A DNA stretch of 64,000 nucleotides from Mesorhizobium sp. M00.F.Ca.ET.216.01.1.1 (GCF_004010325.2 NZ_SADR02000002.1:346980-410979), one strand, 5' to 3'. Counted from the stretch's first letter, positions 17,771-26,785 are shown. Notes: a model not told the origin generated them from the sequence alone. Numbers and translations are program-made.

Positions 17771-18607
17771 TTATTTCTTGGGCAGATATTGATCCGGCAT
17801 CGGAGTGCCTGGGAACCATTTTTCGTGCAGCCGTTTCCAGGTGCCATCGTCCATGGCCTCGTGCAGCCCTTTGTTCAGCGCCTCGCGGAAGGCGTCGTTA
17901 CCCTTCTTGACCACGAACCCGGCTGGCGCATCGAAGGACGGCACATTCATTGTTATCTTCAGGTTTTTGTAGCGCTCCACGTACTGCTTGGCCGATTCAT
18001 AGTCGGTGAAATGGCCATCGATCGTCCCATTGTTCAGCGCCGCCACCGCGGTGTTGTTGTCGGGGAATTTGACGATGTCGCCCTTCAGATTCTTCTCGGC
18101 ATAGATTTCCTGCAGCGTTCCCTGGATCACGCCGATACGCTTTCCGGCGGTGCTCTCATTGCTCGTCAGAGCTGGATCCGCCGAAATGATCGAAAGGTAG
18201 CCCGCGAGATAGCCATCGCCAAAATCCACGGTCTTCTTGCGCTCCGCGGTCGTGCCAATGGCGGCGACGGCGACGTCGAAGCGGCCGTTGGCGACGGATG
18301 GCAGCAGGGCCGAGAATTCCTGGCCGGTGAAAACGACCTGCTCCTCCTTGAACCCGAGCCGGCGCGCCACGTCGCGGAAGAGTTCAGCGTCGAAGCCGGT
18401 GAAATTGCCGTTGGCGTCGGTGAAGACATAGGGTTTCGCATCGCCCATCGTCCCGACACTGATCACCGCAGGGTCGATGAGATTGTAGGGATTGTCGGCC
18501 GCCTCTGCCTGCGTTGATGCAGCCAACGTGCTAAGTCCTGTTACCAGGGCGATAGTCAGCGCCAGACCGCATTTCACCAGTTGGCGCCTGCTTGAATTCG
18601 TTTGCAT
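17771..18607 (-). CDS. Periplasmic amino-acid-type (family 3) binding protein
   Basis: The 278-residue product has a long signal region (SSRRQLVKCGLALTIALVTG, cleavage near AEA at residue 36) followed by a family 3 fold: ISVGTMGDAKPYVFTDANG, NFTGFDAELFRDVARRLGF, DVAVAAIGTTAERKKTVDF and GKRIGVIQGTLQEIYAE. It is preceded by GAGGAGA seven bases before the ATG. The position between kinase and permease genes, and the operator 95 bases upstream, tie it to uptake of the compound broken down by the kinase and deglycase. A glycated amino acid is the inferred ligand. Confidence 0.88.
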   Translation of the reverse strand: MQTNSSRRQLVKCGLALTIALVTGLSTLAASTQAEAADNPYNLIDPAVISVGTMGDAKPYVFTDANGNFTGFDAELFRDVARRLGFKEEQVVFTGQEFSALLPSVANGRFDVAVAAIGTTAERKKTVDFGDGYLAGYLSIISADPALTSNESTAGKRIGVIQGTLQEIYAEKNLKGDIVKFPDNNTAVAALNNGTIDGHFTDYESAKQYVERYKNLKITMNVPSFDAPAGFVVKKGNDAFREALNKGLHEAMDDGTWKRLHEKWFPGTPMPDQYLPKK

Positions 18608-18702
18608 GTCTTCTCCTCTTACGATTGGCCGAACCCGGCCTGCGGTCCCACTCGACGTCTAATCCATCAAAACGCTCTTAGGCGGCGTTCAGCTAGATGA
18701 AT

Positions 18703-18716
18703 GAGAACGTTATCAC
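18703..18716 (-). promoter_or_regulatory. LacI-type operator upstream of the binding-protein gene
   Basis: GAGAACGTTATCAC here matches, in reverse complement, the element at 19660 (GCGAACGTTATCAC) in 13 of 14 bases. Both are derivatives of the palindrome GTGATAACGTTATCAC with the central CG typical of LacI-family sites. It lies about 95 bases before the binding-protein start. Confidence 0.7.
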
Positions 18717-18768
18717 TTTATCTAGCATTGTCCGTTTCTCGCGTCAATTGTTCCGGAGAATTTCGCAG

Positions 18769-19635
18769 CTAGGCCGTTTTCTCATCTTGAACGTGCCGCG
18801 CTCCGCGGAGGATCTCCGGCGTCATCTTTCCTATATCGATTGCTGACGCATGGCCGATCGCCCCGTAGTACTGGCAGGTAGCGGCCGCTGCCTCTGCGGC
18901 ATGGTCGAGGATGTCCTGAGGCGCCTCTTCCTTAAGCAGGCCGAATAGCGTTCTGGCGATGAAGGTGTCGCCCGCGCCAAGGGTGTCGACAGGTTCGACC
19001 AGCCGCGCCGGCGTGCGGTAGGAGACGGAGTCGCTGTGAAGCACGGCGCCGGCTCGACCACGAGTCACCAAAACCCACTTTGAACCACATGCAAGCAGTT
19101 CGGATGCGATTGCAGCCAATTCATTTTCGTCGAGACCGGCACCCGAGACGGACGCCAGATAGCAATAGCGCCCAATCTCGCGTCGGTGTTCCGGCTCTCG
19201 CCGTGTGGAAAAATCGTAAGATAACAGTGATTTACTCGATACCGCGGCAACCCACGGGTCTAACCCGCTGGATTGGCCGATGTGGACGGCCTGAAAGCTC
19301 GAGAGAAAATTCAGATCTTCTTGCGTCGGCGTGAACATCGAGACGCCGAGGTCGAAGTCCAGGAAGATCCGATCAGCGTTTCGGTGGCCAATGAGGCAGT
19401 AAGCGGTCGACCCTTCGAGGCGCCGCAATCGGGTGACGTCCACGCGCTCCGACGCCAGTGCGGCGTGGATCAAGTCCCCGGCCCGGTCTTTGCCGATCGC
19501 TCCAACATAGGCCGACTGCCCTCCGAAGCGGCTCACATAGACCGAGACGTTGAGGCAGTTTCCGCCAGGAAACATCTCGCCGCGAGCAAGATAACAATCG
19601 ACCACGTTATCGCCCATCATGGCAATCTTGACCAT
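18769..19635 (-). CDS. PfkB-family sugar kinase, fructoselysine kinase-like
   Basis: The 288-residue kinase has both PfkB signatures: a glycine-rich start (GDNVVDCYLARGEMFPGGN) and the C-terminal active site DTLGAGDTFIARTLFGLL with catalytic Asp. The GDNVVD and PGGNCLNVSVY context is close to FrlD, which phosphorylates fructoselysine at C6, rather than to ribokinase or 2-keto-3-deoxygluconate kinase. A deglycase-like SIS gene is transcribed away from it, matching the FrlD/FrlB pairing. The annotation as fructosyl-amino-acid 6-kinase is inferred from motif and neighbour. Confidence 0.82.
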   Translation of the reverse strand: MVKIAMMGDNVVDCYLARGEMFPGGNCLNVSVYVSRFGGQSAYVGAIGKDRAGDLIHAALASERVDVTRLRRLEGSTAYCLIGHRNADRIFLDFDLGVSMFTPTQEDLNFLSSFQAVHIGQSSGLDPWVAAVSSKSLLSYDFSTRREPEHRREIGRYCYLASVSGAGLDENELAAIASELLACGSKWVLVTRGRAGAVLHSDSVSYRTPARLVEPVDTLGAGDTFIARTLFGLLKEEAPQDILDHAAEAAAATCQYYGAIGHASAIDIGKMTPEILRGARHVQDEKTA

Positions 19636-19659
19636 TGCATGACTTTCAGTTTAAAGGAT

Positions 19660-19673
19660 GTGATAACGTTCGC
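19660..19673 (+). promoter_or_regulatory. LacI-type operator in the divergent kinase/deglycase promoter
   Basis: GTGATAACGTTCGC lies between the two divergent genes, 25 bases from the kinase start and 66 from the deglycase start. It carries the same intact half-site as the element at 18703. Its position lets one repressor control both directions. Confidence 0.72.
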
Positions 19674-19738
19674 ACAAATTGCTAGTGTCTGTCAATTGTG
19701 CGCCTGCCCTAAGCTCTGCCAACGAGATGAGGAAGCTC

Positions 19739-20740
19739 ATGATATCCGCCCTGCCCGCCGACGTAGAACGCGCCCTGACCGCTACGGCGGGCAGGCGGTT
19801 TTCGCACCTGTTTCTCGTGGCGTGCGGCGGCTCGCTCTCGATCATGATGGCAGGCAAATACTTCGTCGACCGTCACAGTGGCACATTCGCCTGCGACATC
19901 TACAACGCGGATGAGTTCGTCTGCCGAGATCCGATGCGGTTGGGACCTGACACGCTCGTTGTCCTTTGCTCGCAGACAGGAACCACCAAGGAGACCGTGC
20001 GGGCGGCCAATCACGCAAGAGATCGAGGCGCAACGACGGTCGGCATGACGCTCGACCAAATCTCGCCCCTCGCGCAGGCGGTCGACCACTCAGTTGCTTA
20101 CCTGGCCTCCTACACGACGGGCAAAGCGATTGATGCAGCGTACAGCAATTACGGCGTACTCTACATGTTGCTCGCTGGCCTGATTGATGCCCACGAGAAA
20201 GCTGGGCTGACCGCTGATTTGCTAATCAGTCTCGGCAATCTTCAACCGGCCATTGAGCGAGCACACCGGACCTATGCCGACCGGTTCCAGGCCTTCGCCC
20301 CTCGCTTCGCGCCTCAAAGGGCAATCTACACGCTAGCCAGCGGTGCCAACTACGGTGCGGCCTATTCCTACGCCATCTGTGTGTTGATGGAGATGCAATG
20401 GTACGACTCGCAGGCGATACACGCGAACGAATTCTTTCACGGCCCATTCGAGGTGGTGGATAGGGATGCTTGCTTCGTTGTTTTGCTGGGTCTGGACGAA
20501 ACACGAAACCTGTCCGAACGTGCCCGCGATTTCCTTTTCAAATACGGCAGCCCGGAGAACATCCTCCTGCTCGACGCAGCAGAACTCGACCTGACCGGCA
20601 TGGTCGATCGCCTCAAGCCGTATCTGGTGCCCTTGGTCTTCTTCGATACTTTGTGGCGCTTTGCCTACAAGCTGGCTGAGTTGCGCAATCAGCCGATGCT
20701 GGAAGGCCGACGCTACATGAAGAAGCTGACTGACTATTAG
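19739..20740 (+). CDS. SIS-domain deglycase, fructoselysine-6-phosphate deglycase-like
   Basis: The 333-residue protein contains two SIS domains. The first has FSHLFLVACGGSLSIMMAGKY and the phosphosugar loop VVLCSQTGTTKETVRAAN; the second begins RAIYTLASGANYGAAYSYAI and includes MEMQWYDSQAIHANEFFHG, where the conserved Glu-His pair of GlmS/FrlB isomerase folds sits. FrlB-type enzymes release the amine and glucose-6-phosphate from 6-phosphofructosyl amino acids. The ATG at 19739 has GAGGAAG seven bases upstream and was preferred to ATGs 4 and 20 codons earlier. The FAD enzyme gene follows. Confidence 0.85.
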   Translation: MISALPADVERALTATAGRRFSHLFLVACGGSLSIMMAGKYFVDRHSGTFACDIYNADEFVCRDPMRLGPDTLVVLCSQTGTTKETVRAANHARDRGATTVGMTLDQISPLAQAVDHSVAYLASYTTGKAIDAAYSNYGVLYMLLAGLIDAHEKAGLTADLLISLGNLQPAIERAHRTYADRFQAFAPRFAPQRAIYTLASGANYGAAYSYAICVLMEMQWYDSQAIHANEFFHGPFEVVDRDACFVVLLGLDETRNLSERARDFLFKYGSPENILLLDAAELDLTGMVDRLKPYLVPLVFFDTLWRFAYKLAELRNQPMLEGRRYMKKLTDY

Positions 20741-20797
20741 ACGATGCTGGGTATTCCGTCCGCAACCGAACCTGAACCGATAGGGACAACAGACCCC

Positions 20798-21925
20798 ATG
20801 ATTTCATCCCCCAACCCTCGCCGCATCGTCGTTGTCGGAGCTGGCATCTTCGGTGTTTCCTCGGCGGTGCACTTGGCACGGCTCGGTTTGGACGTGACCA
20901 TCGTCAACGACGGCGTCCCCGCCAATGGAGCATCAGGCCGGTCGTTGTCATGGCTGAACGCTGCTCGGCGAGCGGATACGCCATATTTTCGGCTGCGGAT
21001 GGCCGGGATCGACCGCTACCGCACGCTGGCAGCCACGCACCCGGAAACGGGCCCATGGCTGCGCTTCGACGGTGGCCTGACCTGGGACGCCGACAACGAA
21101 GCGACCCAAATCGTGTCGGCCTGGCAGCTTGAACAAAGCATCGGTTATGATGCGCTACTGCTCGATCCCACCGAAGTCGTCGCAGTGACGCCTGGCGTCG
21201 ATGCCAGTGCGATCACCCCGCAGGGCGCCATCTTCAATCCGGGCGAAGGATGGGTTGACCTGCCCTCCCTGATCGATCTGCTGCTCAATGAATTCCGCGC
21301 CCGCGGCGGCAAGCTGGTTCAGGACGCTGGACGCGTGCGCATCGATGCCACAGGTGGTCGCGCGCGTGGCGTCGTCACTGCTGATGGTGTGTCGATTGAG
21401 GCGGATGCAGTGCTGCTTGCCGTTGGGCCGGCCACGCCTGCCATGCTCGCTGAAATTGGCGTGCATATCCCCGACGCCACGCCTATTTCATTGCTCGTGA
21501 AGACCAAGCCGATCAAAACCGCTCTCCGCGCGGTGCTGAACACACCGCGCGTGGCCGTGCGTCCAACGCCCGACGGCGCACTCGTCTTGGATTCGGCATG
21601 GTCGGAAGAAGAAGTTGTCGTCAATCCCGATGGCACCTGCACAGTTCGTGATGAGACCGTCCAAGGTCTGCTCGACGAGGCCAGTACCGTACTGGAAGGC
21701 AATCCCCGGCTCCAACTCGCAGGTTATGGGGTAGGTCCAAAGCCGATCCCCGGCGATGGCGAGCCGGTGCTTGGCGCCGTCGAGGCTGTCACCGGCGTAC
21801 ACGTCGCCTTCAGCCATAGCGGCGCCACGCTCGGACTAATTGCTGGTGAGTTGCTTGCCAGAGAGATCGCCTCCGGCAATCCGCATCCCATGCTTTCTAG
21901 CTTCCGCGTGCACCGTTTCGCCTAG
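20798..21925 (+). CDS. FAD-dependent oxidoreductase, DAO/amadoriase-like
   Basis: The 375-residue flavoprotein begins with a Rossmann fingerprint (RIVVVGAGIFGVSSAVHLAR) and follows the D-amino-acid/sarcosine oxidase plan: ASGRSLSWLNAARR flavin contact, FNPGEGWVDLPSLIDLLL substrate domain and a C-terminal FAD loop (VHVAFSHSGATLGLIAGEL). Agrobacterium SocD-type amadoriases belong to this superfamily and oxidise fructosyl amino acids to glucosone. Its place behind the FrlB-like gene suggests a second, oxidative route or another amine substrate. The ATG at 20798 was chosen (AGGGAC upstream); an ATG 18 codons earlier exists. Confidence 0.82.
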   Translation: MISSPNPRRIVVVGAGIFGVSSAVHLARLGLDVTIVNDGVPANGASGRSLSWLNAARRADTPYFRLRMAGIDRYRTLAATHPETGPWLRFDGGLTWDADNEATQIVSAWQLEQSIGYDALLLDPTEVVAVTPGVDASAITPQGAIFNPGEGWVDLPSLIDLLLNEFRARGGKLVQDAGRVRIDATGGRARGVVTADGVSIEADAVLLAVGPATPAMLAEIGVHIPDATPISLLVKTKPIKTALRAVLNTPRVAVRPTPDGALVLDSAWSEEEVVVNPDGTCTVRDETVQGLLDEASTVLEGNPRLQLAGYGVGPKPIPGDGEPVLGAVEAVTGVHVAFSHSGATLGLIAGELLAREIASGNPHPMLSSFRVHRFA

Positions 21926-22523
21926 TCTAAAAGTCGATCGACCTCAATGTTCAGCCGCCCAGGCAGACTGCGGCATCTCACATTCACCCTTGCATGGGGA
22001 TTATTAAGCCCGCTGAACGCACGAATAGCCGTTTTGTGGACGCTGCGCCTTCGAGGCCGCTGCGATGTCACGCGGCCATAGCTTGGGCCCACGGTGCGAC
22101 GGGCTGCCCAAACTAACCGCACATATTCGGCCTCTGGCTGCCCATGGGAGCCGTTTGCCAAGATGATTAGGCCGGCTCGGTCGCGGATAATGACCTCACC
22201 ACGGCGTGACCAGATCAAGCCGCGCCCCCAGCAACTGGAGCGCTGTTCACGCGCCTCAAAGGCATCCTGAAGCTCGACAGACTGCGATTGCGAGGTCCCC
22301 CTTATGGTGCCCGCGACGAGTACCACCTCGTAGCCATCGCCCAAACCTCAGGAATCGGCTCATCGTGAGATGCTGTGTGGAACAATCCCTGACGGAAAGG
22401 AGATATTGGCTCCAAGGGTGGCTGCCCAGCCACGTGACCAACCGGGCGCAGCAAGCCAATTGCTGTCTTCTTGCTGCGAGCCTGGATTACCCGTCTGCAG
22501 GAACCCAATAACATTATCACGCC
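21926..22523. other. Intergenic region with degenerate-looking sequence
   Basis: A minus-strand frame of 140 codons covers most of it (GRGLIWSRRGEVIIRDRAG in the middle) but is Arg-rich, lacks a ribosome site and matches no family that I recognise. It lies between two converging genes and probably holds their 3' regions plus a remnant. Confidence 0.4.
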
Positions 22524-23867
22524 TCAGATACCCTCCCGAGTTGGATCGACTGCCAGCGCGATGGAGTCGGCGACATGCTTGACGTGCTCGTCGCGCAGAA
22601 TGCTCGTCGCGACGCGGATGGCGCTCGTCTGTTGGGCCGAAAACTTCGCGCCCGCGTAGACTGCGATGCCGCGCGCCGCCAACGTGACCAGCGCATAGGA
22701 CTCCAAAGCAACCGGAATGAAGACGCTGAGTCCGAATCCGGCGTCAATCTCGACGCTGCGTTTTGCCAGTTCATCCCTGAGGTGTTCGCGGCGGCATCGG
22801 TAGATCTCTCGCGCTCGCTCCACCAGAGCGGCTGTGGCCCCATCCTGAAGCAGCCAGGCGGTAGCCGCCTGCAGGATGCGGCTGGTCCAGCCTGCGCTGA
22901 AACTGCGATAGGATTGGATCTGCTCGACGATCGTCGCCGAACTGGAGAGCACGGCGAGCCGCAGATCGGGACCATGCGTCTTCGAATAGGACAGGATATG
23001 GATCACACGATCCGGAAAGCGCCGGCCGAGGGAAATGCGCGGTGCGTCCGAAATATCACCGATACCATCATCCTCGATGATAAGTACGTTCGTGTCGGCC
23101 AGAAGGTCTCCAACGGCCTCGAGCCGCGCCGCCGACATGCAGGCGCCGGTCACCGAATGGACGCGCGGCTGGAACAGGAATGCGGCGGGCCGCTGCTGAA
23201 GGGCTCTCGCCAGGGAATTCGGCAAGGGACCCTCCCTGTCGCATTCGACCGGCAGGATCGGGACATCGAGATCTTCCAGAATGTCGAGCAGGCGCAGCGC
23301 CGTCGGATCCTCGATCGCCACCGGCGCACCGTGCGGAACCAGCGCGTGGAGCAGCGTGTAGATGGCATTGTAGCCGCCATTGGTGGCCAGGAACGCACCA
23401 GGATCATACGGCCATGAAGGGCGCACCGCCGCCTCCAGTTCAGGCAGGATGCGCACGCGCTCGTAGCTGTTGAGCTTCTCGGCGCGCGCGCCACGCGCAA
23501 GCGCGACGTCGAGCGGAGGCAGAAGCGCCACATCGGGCTCCGCGATCGCGAGATTCAACACACCGGGGCCATAATTGCCGCCGCTCAGGTGCCGCTCGGG
23601 CCGTGCGGCGAAGCGGTCGGCCAAGACCCAGGCACCATTGCGTCCACGGCCGCCTATGATCTTGTACCGGCGAAGCTCGCTCCAGGCCTGCGAGATCGTC
23701 GCCGGGCTGACGCCGAGCGCAAAGGCGAGGTCACGCACCGGCGGCAGTTTCGTGCCGACAGGCAACGCGCCGCTTCGGATTAGCGCGCCGGTCTCGCGCG
23801 CGATGCCACGCATTGTGCGATCGCCCAGGCGCCCAGCGAACCATTCGGCGTTGAAAGGCCCCGGCAT
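22524..23867 (-). CDS. MocR-type regulator (GntR DNA-binding domain joined to an aminotransferase-like domain)
   Basis: The 447-residue protein begins with a GntR winged helix (ALPVGTKLPPVRDLAFALG, VSPATISQAWSELRRY) and continues as a fold-type I aminotransferase-like domain. The PLP-binding lysine lies in ILSYSKTHGPDLRLAVLSS, and EDDGIGDI is the usual Asp region. MocR proteins sense amino acids or amines through PLP and usually act on a divergent promoter. The divergent operon encodes an amino-acid ABC transporter and an M20 deacylase, so it most likely controls that operon. Confidence 0.88.
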   Translation of the reverse strand: MPGPFNAEWFAGRLGDRTMRGIARETGALIRSGALPVGTKLPPVRDLAFALGVSPATISQAWSELRRYKIIGGRGRNGAWVLADRFAARPERHLSGGNYGPGVLNLAIAEPDVALLPPLDVALARGARAEKLNSYERVRILPELEAAVRPSWPYDPGAFLATNGGYNAIYTLLHALVPHGAPVAIEDPTALRLLDILEDLDVPILPVECDREGPLPNSLARALQQRPAAFLFQPRVHSVTGACMSAARLEAVGDLLADTNVLIIEDDGIGDISDAPRISLGRRFPDRVIHILSYSKTHGPDLRLAVLSSSATIVEQIQSYRSFSAGWTSRILQAATAWLLQDGATAALVERAREIYRCRREHLRDELAKRSVEIDAGFGLSVFIPVALESYALVTLAARGIAVYAGAKFSAQQTSAIRVATSILRDEHVKHVADSIALAVDPTREGI

Positions 23868-23883
23868 AACGTCCCCTGCTTTT

Positions 23884-23929
23884 AATGTTCAATAACATAA
23901 TAACATTTGATTGAGCAGAAATGAACATT
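23884..23929. promoter_or_regulatory. Putative MocR operator region
   Basis: In the 98-base gap between the divergent genes, AATGTTCA and TGAACATT form a perfect inverted pair, extended to 10 of 11 bases with flanking T/A. Between them ATAACAT is repeated directly eight bases apart. The gap is AT-rich compared with the surrounding DNA. MocR regulators typically bind paired direct repeats, so this is the likely control site. Confidence 0.55.
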
Positions 23930-23965
23930 TAACAGTCGCCGGTCAACATCTGTCTCGAGTTCCCA

Positions 23966-24940
23966 ATGCCCGTCTCCATAAGGATTGCCACACGCGATTG
24001 GGATTATCTCACACCGCTGATCCTCGGCGATGTGAGCTCTCCTCGTGTCGCCGTTGAGGTCGAGCGCGTCGCCACCTTGATTCCCGACCTCGCCACCGAT
24101 TCCAATTGTGATGCGGCCGAGGTTTCATTCAGCCGCTACGTGTCCACCATGGCCGCAGGTGCGGACTCAATCGTGGGCGTGCCTTGCTTCATCATGCGCG
24201 GCTTCCGCCACCGCTGCATCATCACGGCCGAAGCCAGTCCGCTGGAACGGCTTTCGGACCTCGCCGGCAAACGGATCGGTCTCACAGGCTGGCGCGATTC
24301 TGGCAACACCTGGACGCGCGCGGCACTGCGCCGCGCAGGCGTTGGCGTGGAGGATGCGTATTGGTTCGCAGGGCGGCTGACATCCGAGCACCCGATCAGC
24401 GACCGACTTGATGGGTTTGGGAGACGGGGGCGCATCGAGGTTGCGCCGGGCGAGCGGCCTATGATGGAGCTGCTGGCCGAAGGCCAGCTGGACGCCGTTT
24501 TCACGCCATTCATGCCAGGCGGCTTCTTCGGTCCGGCTTCCGGCTTCCGGCAGTTGCTACGCGATTTCCGGGCGGCCGAACGCGCTTATTTCGAGGACGT
24601 CGGCTATGTGCCGGGCATGCATCTGGTCGCGGTCAAGGCTTCCGTTGTGGAGCACCATCCATGGCTGCCGCAGGAACTCGCTCGACTGATCGACGAAAGC
24701 CAGCGCGTTTGGACGGCCAAGCGCCGCAAATATGCCGAGACCTCGCCCTGGATCATCGAGGAATTGCTTCATGCGGGGCGCGACCTGCCTCCAACGTGGA
24801 ACGACAGTGGGCTGGCCGCAAACCGACGCATGATCGACGATTTCGTCGTGGAACTGCACATTCAGGGCATTGTAGCTGAGCGGATGTCCGCCGAAGCCCT
24901 GTTTCCGTTTGAAGCCAAGTCGCGGGCGACCGCAGCCTGA
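23966..24940 (+). CDS. 4,5-dihydroxyphthalate-decarboxylase-like / binding-protein-fold protein
   Basis: The 324-residue product has no signal peptide. It shows the two-lobe fold of the PhnD/Pht5-like group: ISIRIATRDWDYLTPL-type start, DAAEVSFSRYVSTMAAG, DLAGKRIGLTGWRDSGNTW, and ELLAEGQLDAVFTPFMPGG. This group includes cytoplasmic 4,5-dihydroxyphthalate decarboxylase and many uncharacterised proteins. Being leaderless it is unlikely to be a periplasmic receptor. Its position first in the operon, opposite the MocR gene, suggests a decarboxylase or ligand-handling role for the transported amino-acid derivative. Confidence 0.72.
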   Translation: MPVSIRIATRDWDYLTPLILGDVSSPRVAVEVERVATLIPDLATDSNCDAAEVSFSRYVSTMAAGADSIVGVPCFIMRGFRHRCIITAEASPLERLSDLAGKRIGLTGWRDSGNTWTRAALRRAGVGVEDAYWFAGRLTSEHPISDRLDGFGRRGRIEVAPGERPMMELLAEGQLDAVFTPFMPGGFFGPASGFRQLLRDFRAAERAYFEDVGYVPGMHLVAVKASVVEHHPWLPQELARLIDESQRVWTAKRRKYAETSPWIIEELLHAGRDLPPTWNDSGLAANRRMIDDFVVELHIQGIVAERMSAEALFPFEAKSRATAA

Positions 24941-24974
24941 TAGCGCACAACAAGGAACAGGTAAGGAGAACGCC

Positions 24975-25844
24975 ATGAGGACAATAAGCGTCATTTTCGC
25001 TTCGCTCGCCACCGTGCTTGCCCAGGCAAGCTTTGCCCAGGACGTCCAGAAGCAATCGGTGAACGAAGAATTGCGGGCCCGGCTGCCCGAAGAGATCCGC
25101 AGCGCCGGAAAGATCACGGCGGTCAACAACGGCTCGTTCCCCCCCTATGAGATCGTCACGGGCACCGAACTGTCGGGGGCGACCAAAGATATTTCCGACG
25201 CCATCGGCCAGCTGCTCGGCATCGAGGTCGAACATGCCTCGGTCGCCGGCCTGCCGGCTTTGTTGAGCGGCATCAATTCAGGCCGTTACCAGCTCGCAAT
25301 GGGGCCGATCGGCGACTATCCGGACCGCCAGAAATCGAACGACTTCGTCGATTGGGTGCGCGAATACGTCGTCTTTGCCGTCGACAAGGGCAATCCACAA
25401 GGCATCACCTCGCTTGACACCGCCTGCGGCAAGCGCATCGCCGTCATGTCGGGTGGGTCGGCCGAAAAGGTCATCAAGCAACAGTCGCAGAAATGCAGCG
25501 ACGGCGGCGAGCCGGCTGTTGAGGTTCAGTCTTTTACCGATCAGCCGAGCTCGATCCTCGCCGTCCGTTCCAAACGGTCCGACGCCTTCTTTTCCTCGCA
25601 GGCGCCACTGACCTATTTCGTGCAGCAGGCGAACGGCCAACTGGAACTCTCCGGTGTCGGCCAGGCCAATGGCTTCAAAGACATTTACCAGGGCGCCGTC
25701 GTCAAGAAGGACTCGCCGTTGGGCGGCGTGCTGCACGATGCCTTCAAGATCCTGATGAAGAATGGCACCTATGCCGCGGCCATGAAGAAGTGGGGTCTCG
25801 AGAAAAACATGATCGACGCGCCCGGCATCAACCAAGGCCAATAG
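24975..25844 (+). CDS. Periplasmic amino-acid-type (family 3) binding protein
   Basis: The 289-residue protein starts with a Sec signal (MRTISVIFASLATVLAQASFA) and a family 3 fold (ITAVNNGSFPPYEIVTG, GINSGRYQLAMGPIGDYPDR, CGKRIAVMSGGSAEKVI). AAGGAGA precedes the ATG. The open frame runs in from upstream without a ribosome site, so the shorter start is used. A permease and ATPase follow closely, giving a complete polar amino-acid transporter. Confidence 0.88.
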   Translation: MRTISVIFASLATVLAQASFAQDVQKQSVNEELRARLPEEIRSAGKITAVNNGSFPPYEIVTGTELSGATKDISDAIGQLLGIEVEHASVAGLPALLSGINSGRYQLAMGPIGDYPDRQKSNDFVDWVREYVVFAVDKGNPQGITSLDTACGKRIAVMSGGSAEKVIKQQSQKCSDGGEPAVEVQSFTDQPSSILAVRSKRSDAFFSSQAPLTYFVQQANGQLELSGVGQANGFKDIYQGAVVKKDSPLGGVLHDAFKILMKNGTYAAAMKKWGLEKNMIDAPGINQGQ

Positions 25845-25852
25845 AGGATGCC

Positions 25853-26785
25853 ATGACCGACGCGACCGCTGCATACGTTGCCGGGGTAGCGCGACTGCCG
25901 GACGACGCCCTGCGCGATGTCAAGCGCGCTCACCAGCCCTTCCCGCTTGTCCGGGTGGCGCTCTGGACGCTCGCCTTCGCGGTGGCGGCCGGCTTCGCCT
26001 ACATCGTCGCGGTCAATCCGAATTTCGGCTGGCCGGTCGTCGCTCAGTATTTCTTCGATCCCACCGTCATGCAGGGCCTTTCTGTGACGCTCGGCCTGAC
26101 GGTGGTGGCGATGATCCTGGGCATCGTGCTCGGCCTCCTGCTCGCTATCTCGCGCATGTCGAAGGACAGGCTGGCTTCGTCTCTCTCCGGATTGTTCATC
26201 TGGTTCTTCCGCGGCACCCCACTCTTGGTGCAACTGATCTTCTGGTACAACCTCTCGACGCTGTTTCCGCGTATTTCGCTTGGATTCGCGAGCTGGGAAA
26301 CCAATGACCTGATCACTCCCTTGACGGCTGCGATCCTCGGCTTGGCGCTGAATGAGGCGGCCTATATGGCCGAAATTATTCGCGGCGGGCTGCTTTCGGT
26401 CGACAAGGGGCAGGCAGAGACGGCCGAAGCCTTCGGCATGACCCGCGCCCGGGCTCTGTGGCGCATCATCATCCCGCAAGCCATGAAGTCGATCGTGCCG
26501 CCGACCGGCAACCAGCTGATCAGCATGATCAAGGCAACTTCCCTTGTCAGCGTAATCGCCATGGCCGATCTGCTCTATTCGGTGCAGTCGATCTATAACC
26601 GTACCTTCGAGATCATACCGCTGTTGATGGTGGCGGTGCTTTGGTACCTGCTGATCACTTCGATCCTCAACGTCGGTCAAGGTGCGATCGAACGTTACTA
26701 CAGCCGCGGCGACCGCGGCGCGCAGAACAGCGCCCCTGAGAAATTAGCGGCCACCAGAGCGGAGACCGCCGATGAGCGCGCATGA
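25853..26785 (+). CDS. Amino-acid ABC permease (HisM/GlnP family)
   Basis: A 310-residue permease starting nine bases after the binding protein, with GAGG in front. It has about five to six helices (TLAFAVAAGFAYIVAV at the start, LSVTLGLTVVAMILGIVLG), the DGTPL-like stretch WFFRGTPLLVQLIFWY and the coupling loop VDKGQAETAEAFGMTRARA. An N-terminal cytoplasmic extension of about 40 residues precedes the first helix. The stop overlaps the ATPase start by 14 bases. Confidence 0.88.
   Translation: MTDATAAYVAGVARLPDDALRDVKRAHQPFPLVRVALWTLAFAVAAGFAYIVAVNPNFGWPVVAQYFFDPTVMQGLSVTLGLTVVAMILGIVLGLLLAISRMSKDRLASSLSGLFIWFFRGTPLLVQLIFWYNLSTLFPRISLGFASWETNDLITPLTAAILGLALNEAAYMAEIIRGGLLSVDKGQAETAEAFGMTRARALWRIIIPQAMKSIVPPTGNQLISMIKATSLVSVIAMADLLYSVQSIYNRTFEIIPLLMVAVLWYLLITSILNVGQGAIERYYSRGDRGAQNSAPEKLAATRAETADERA

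Noticed and set aside
21922..22344. 140-codon minus-strand gene
   Set aside because: There is no ribosome site, it is Arg-rich and similar to nothing I recognise; likely non-coding or decayed.
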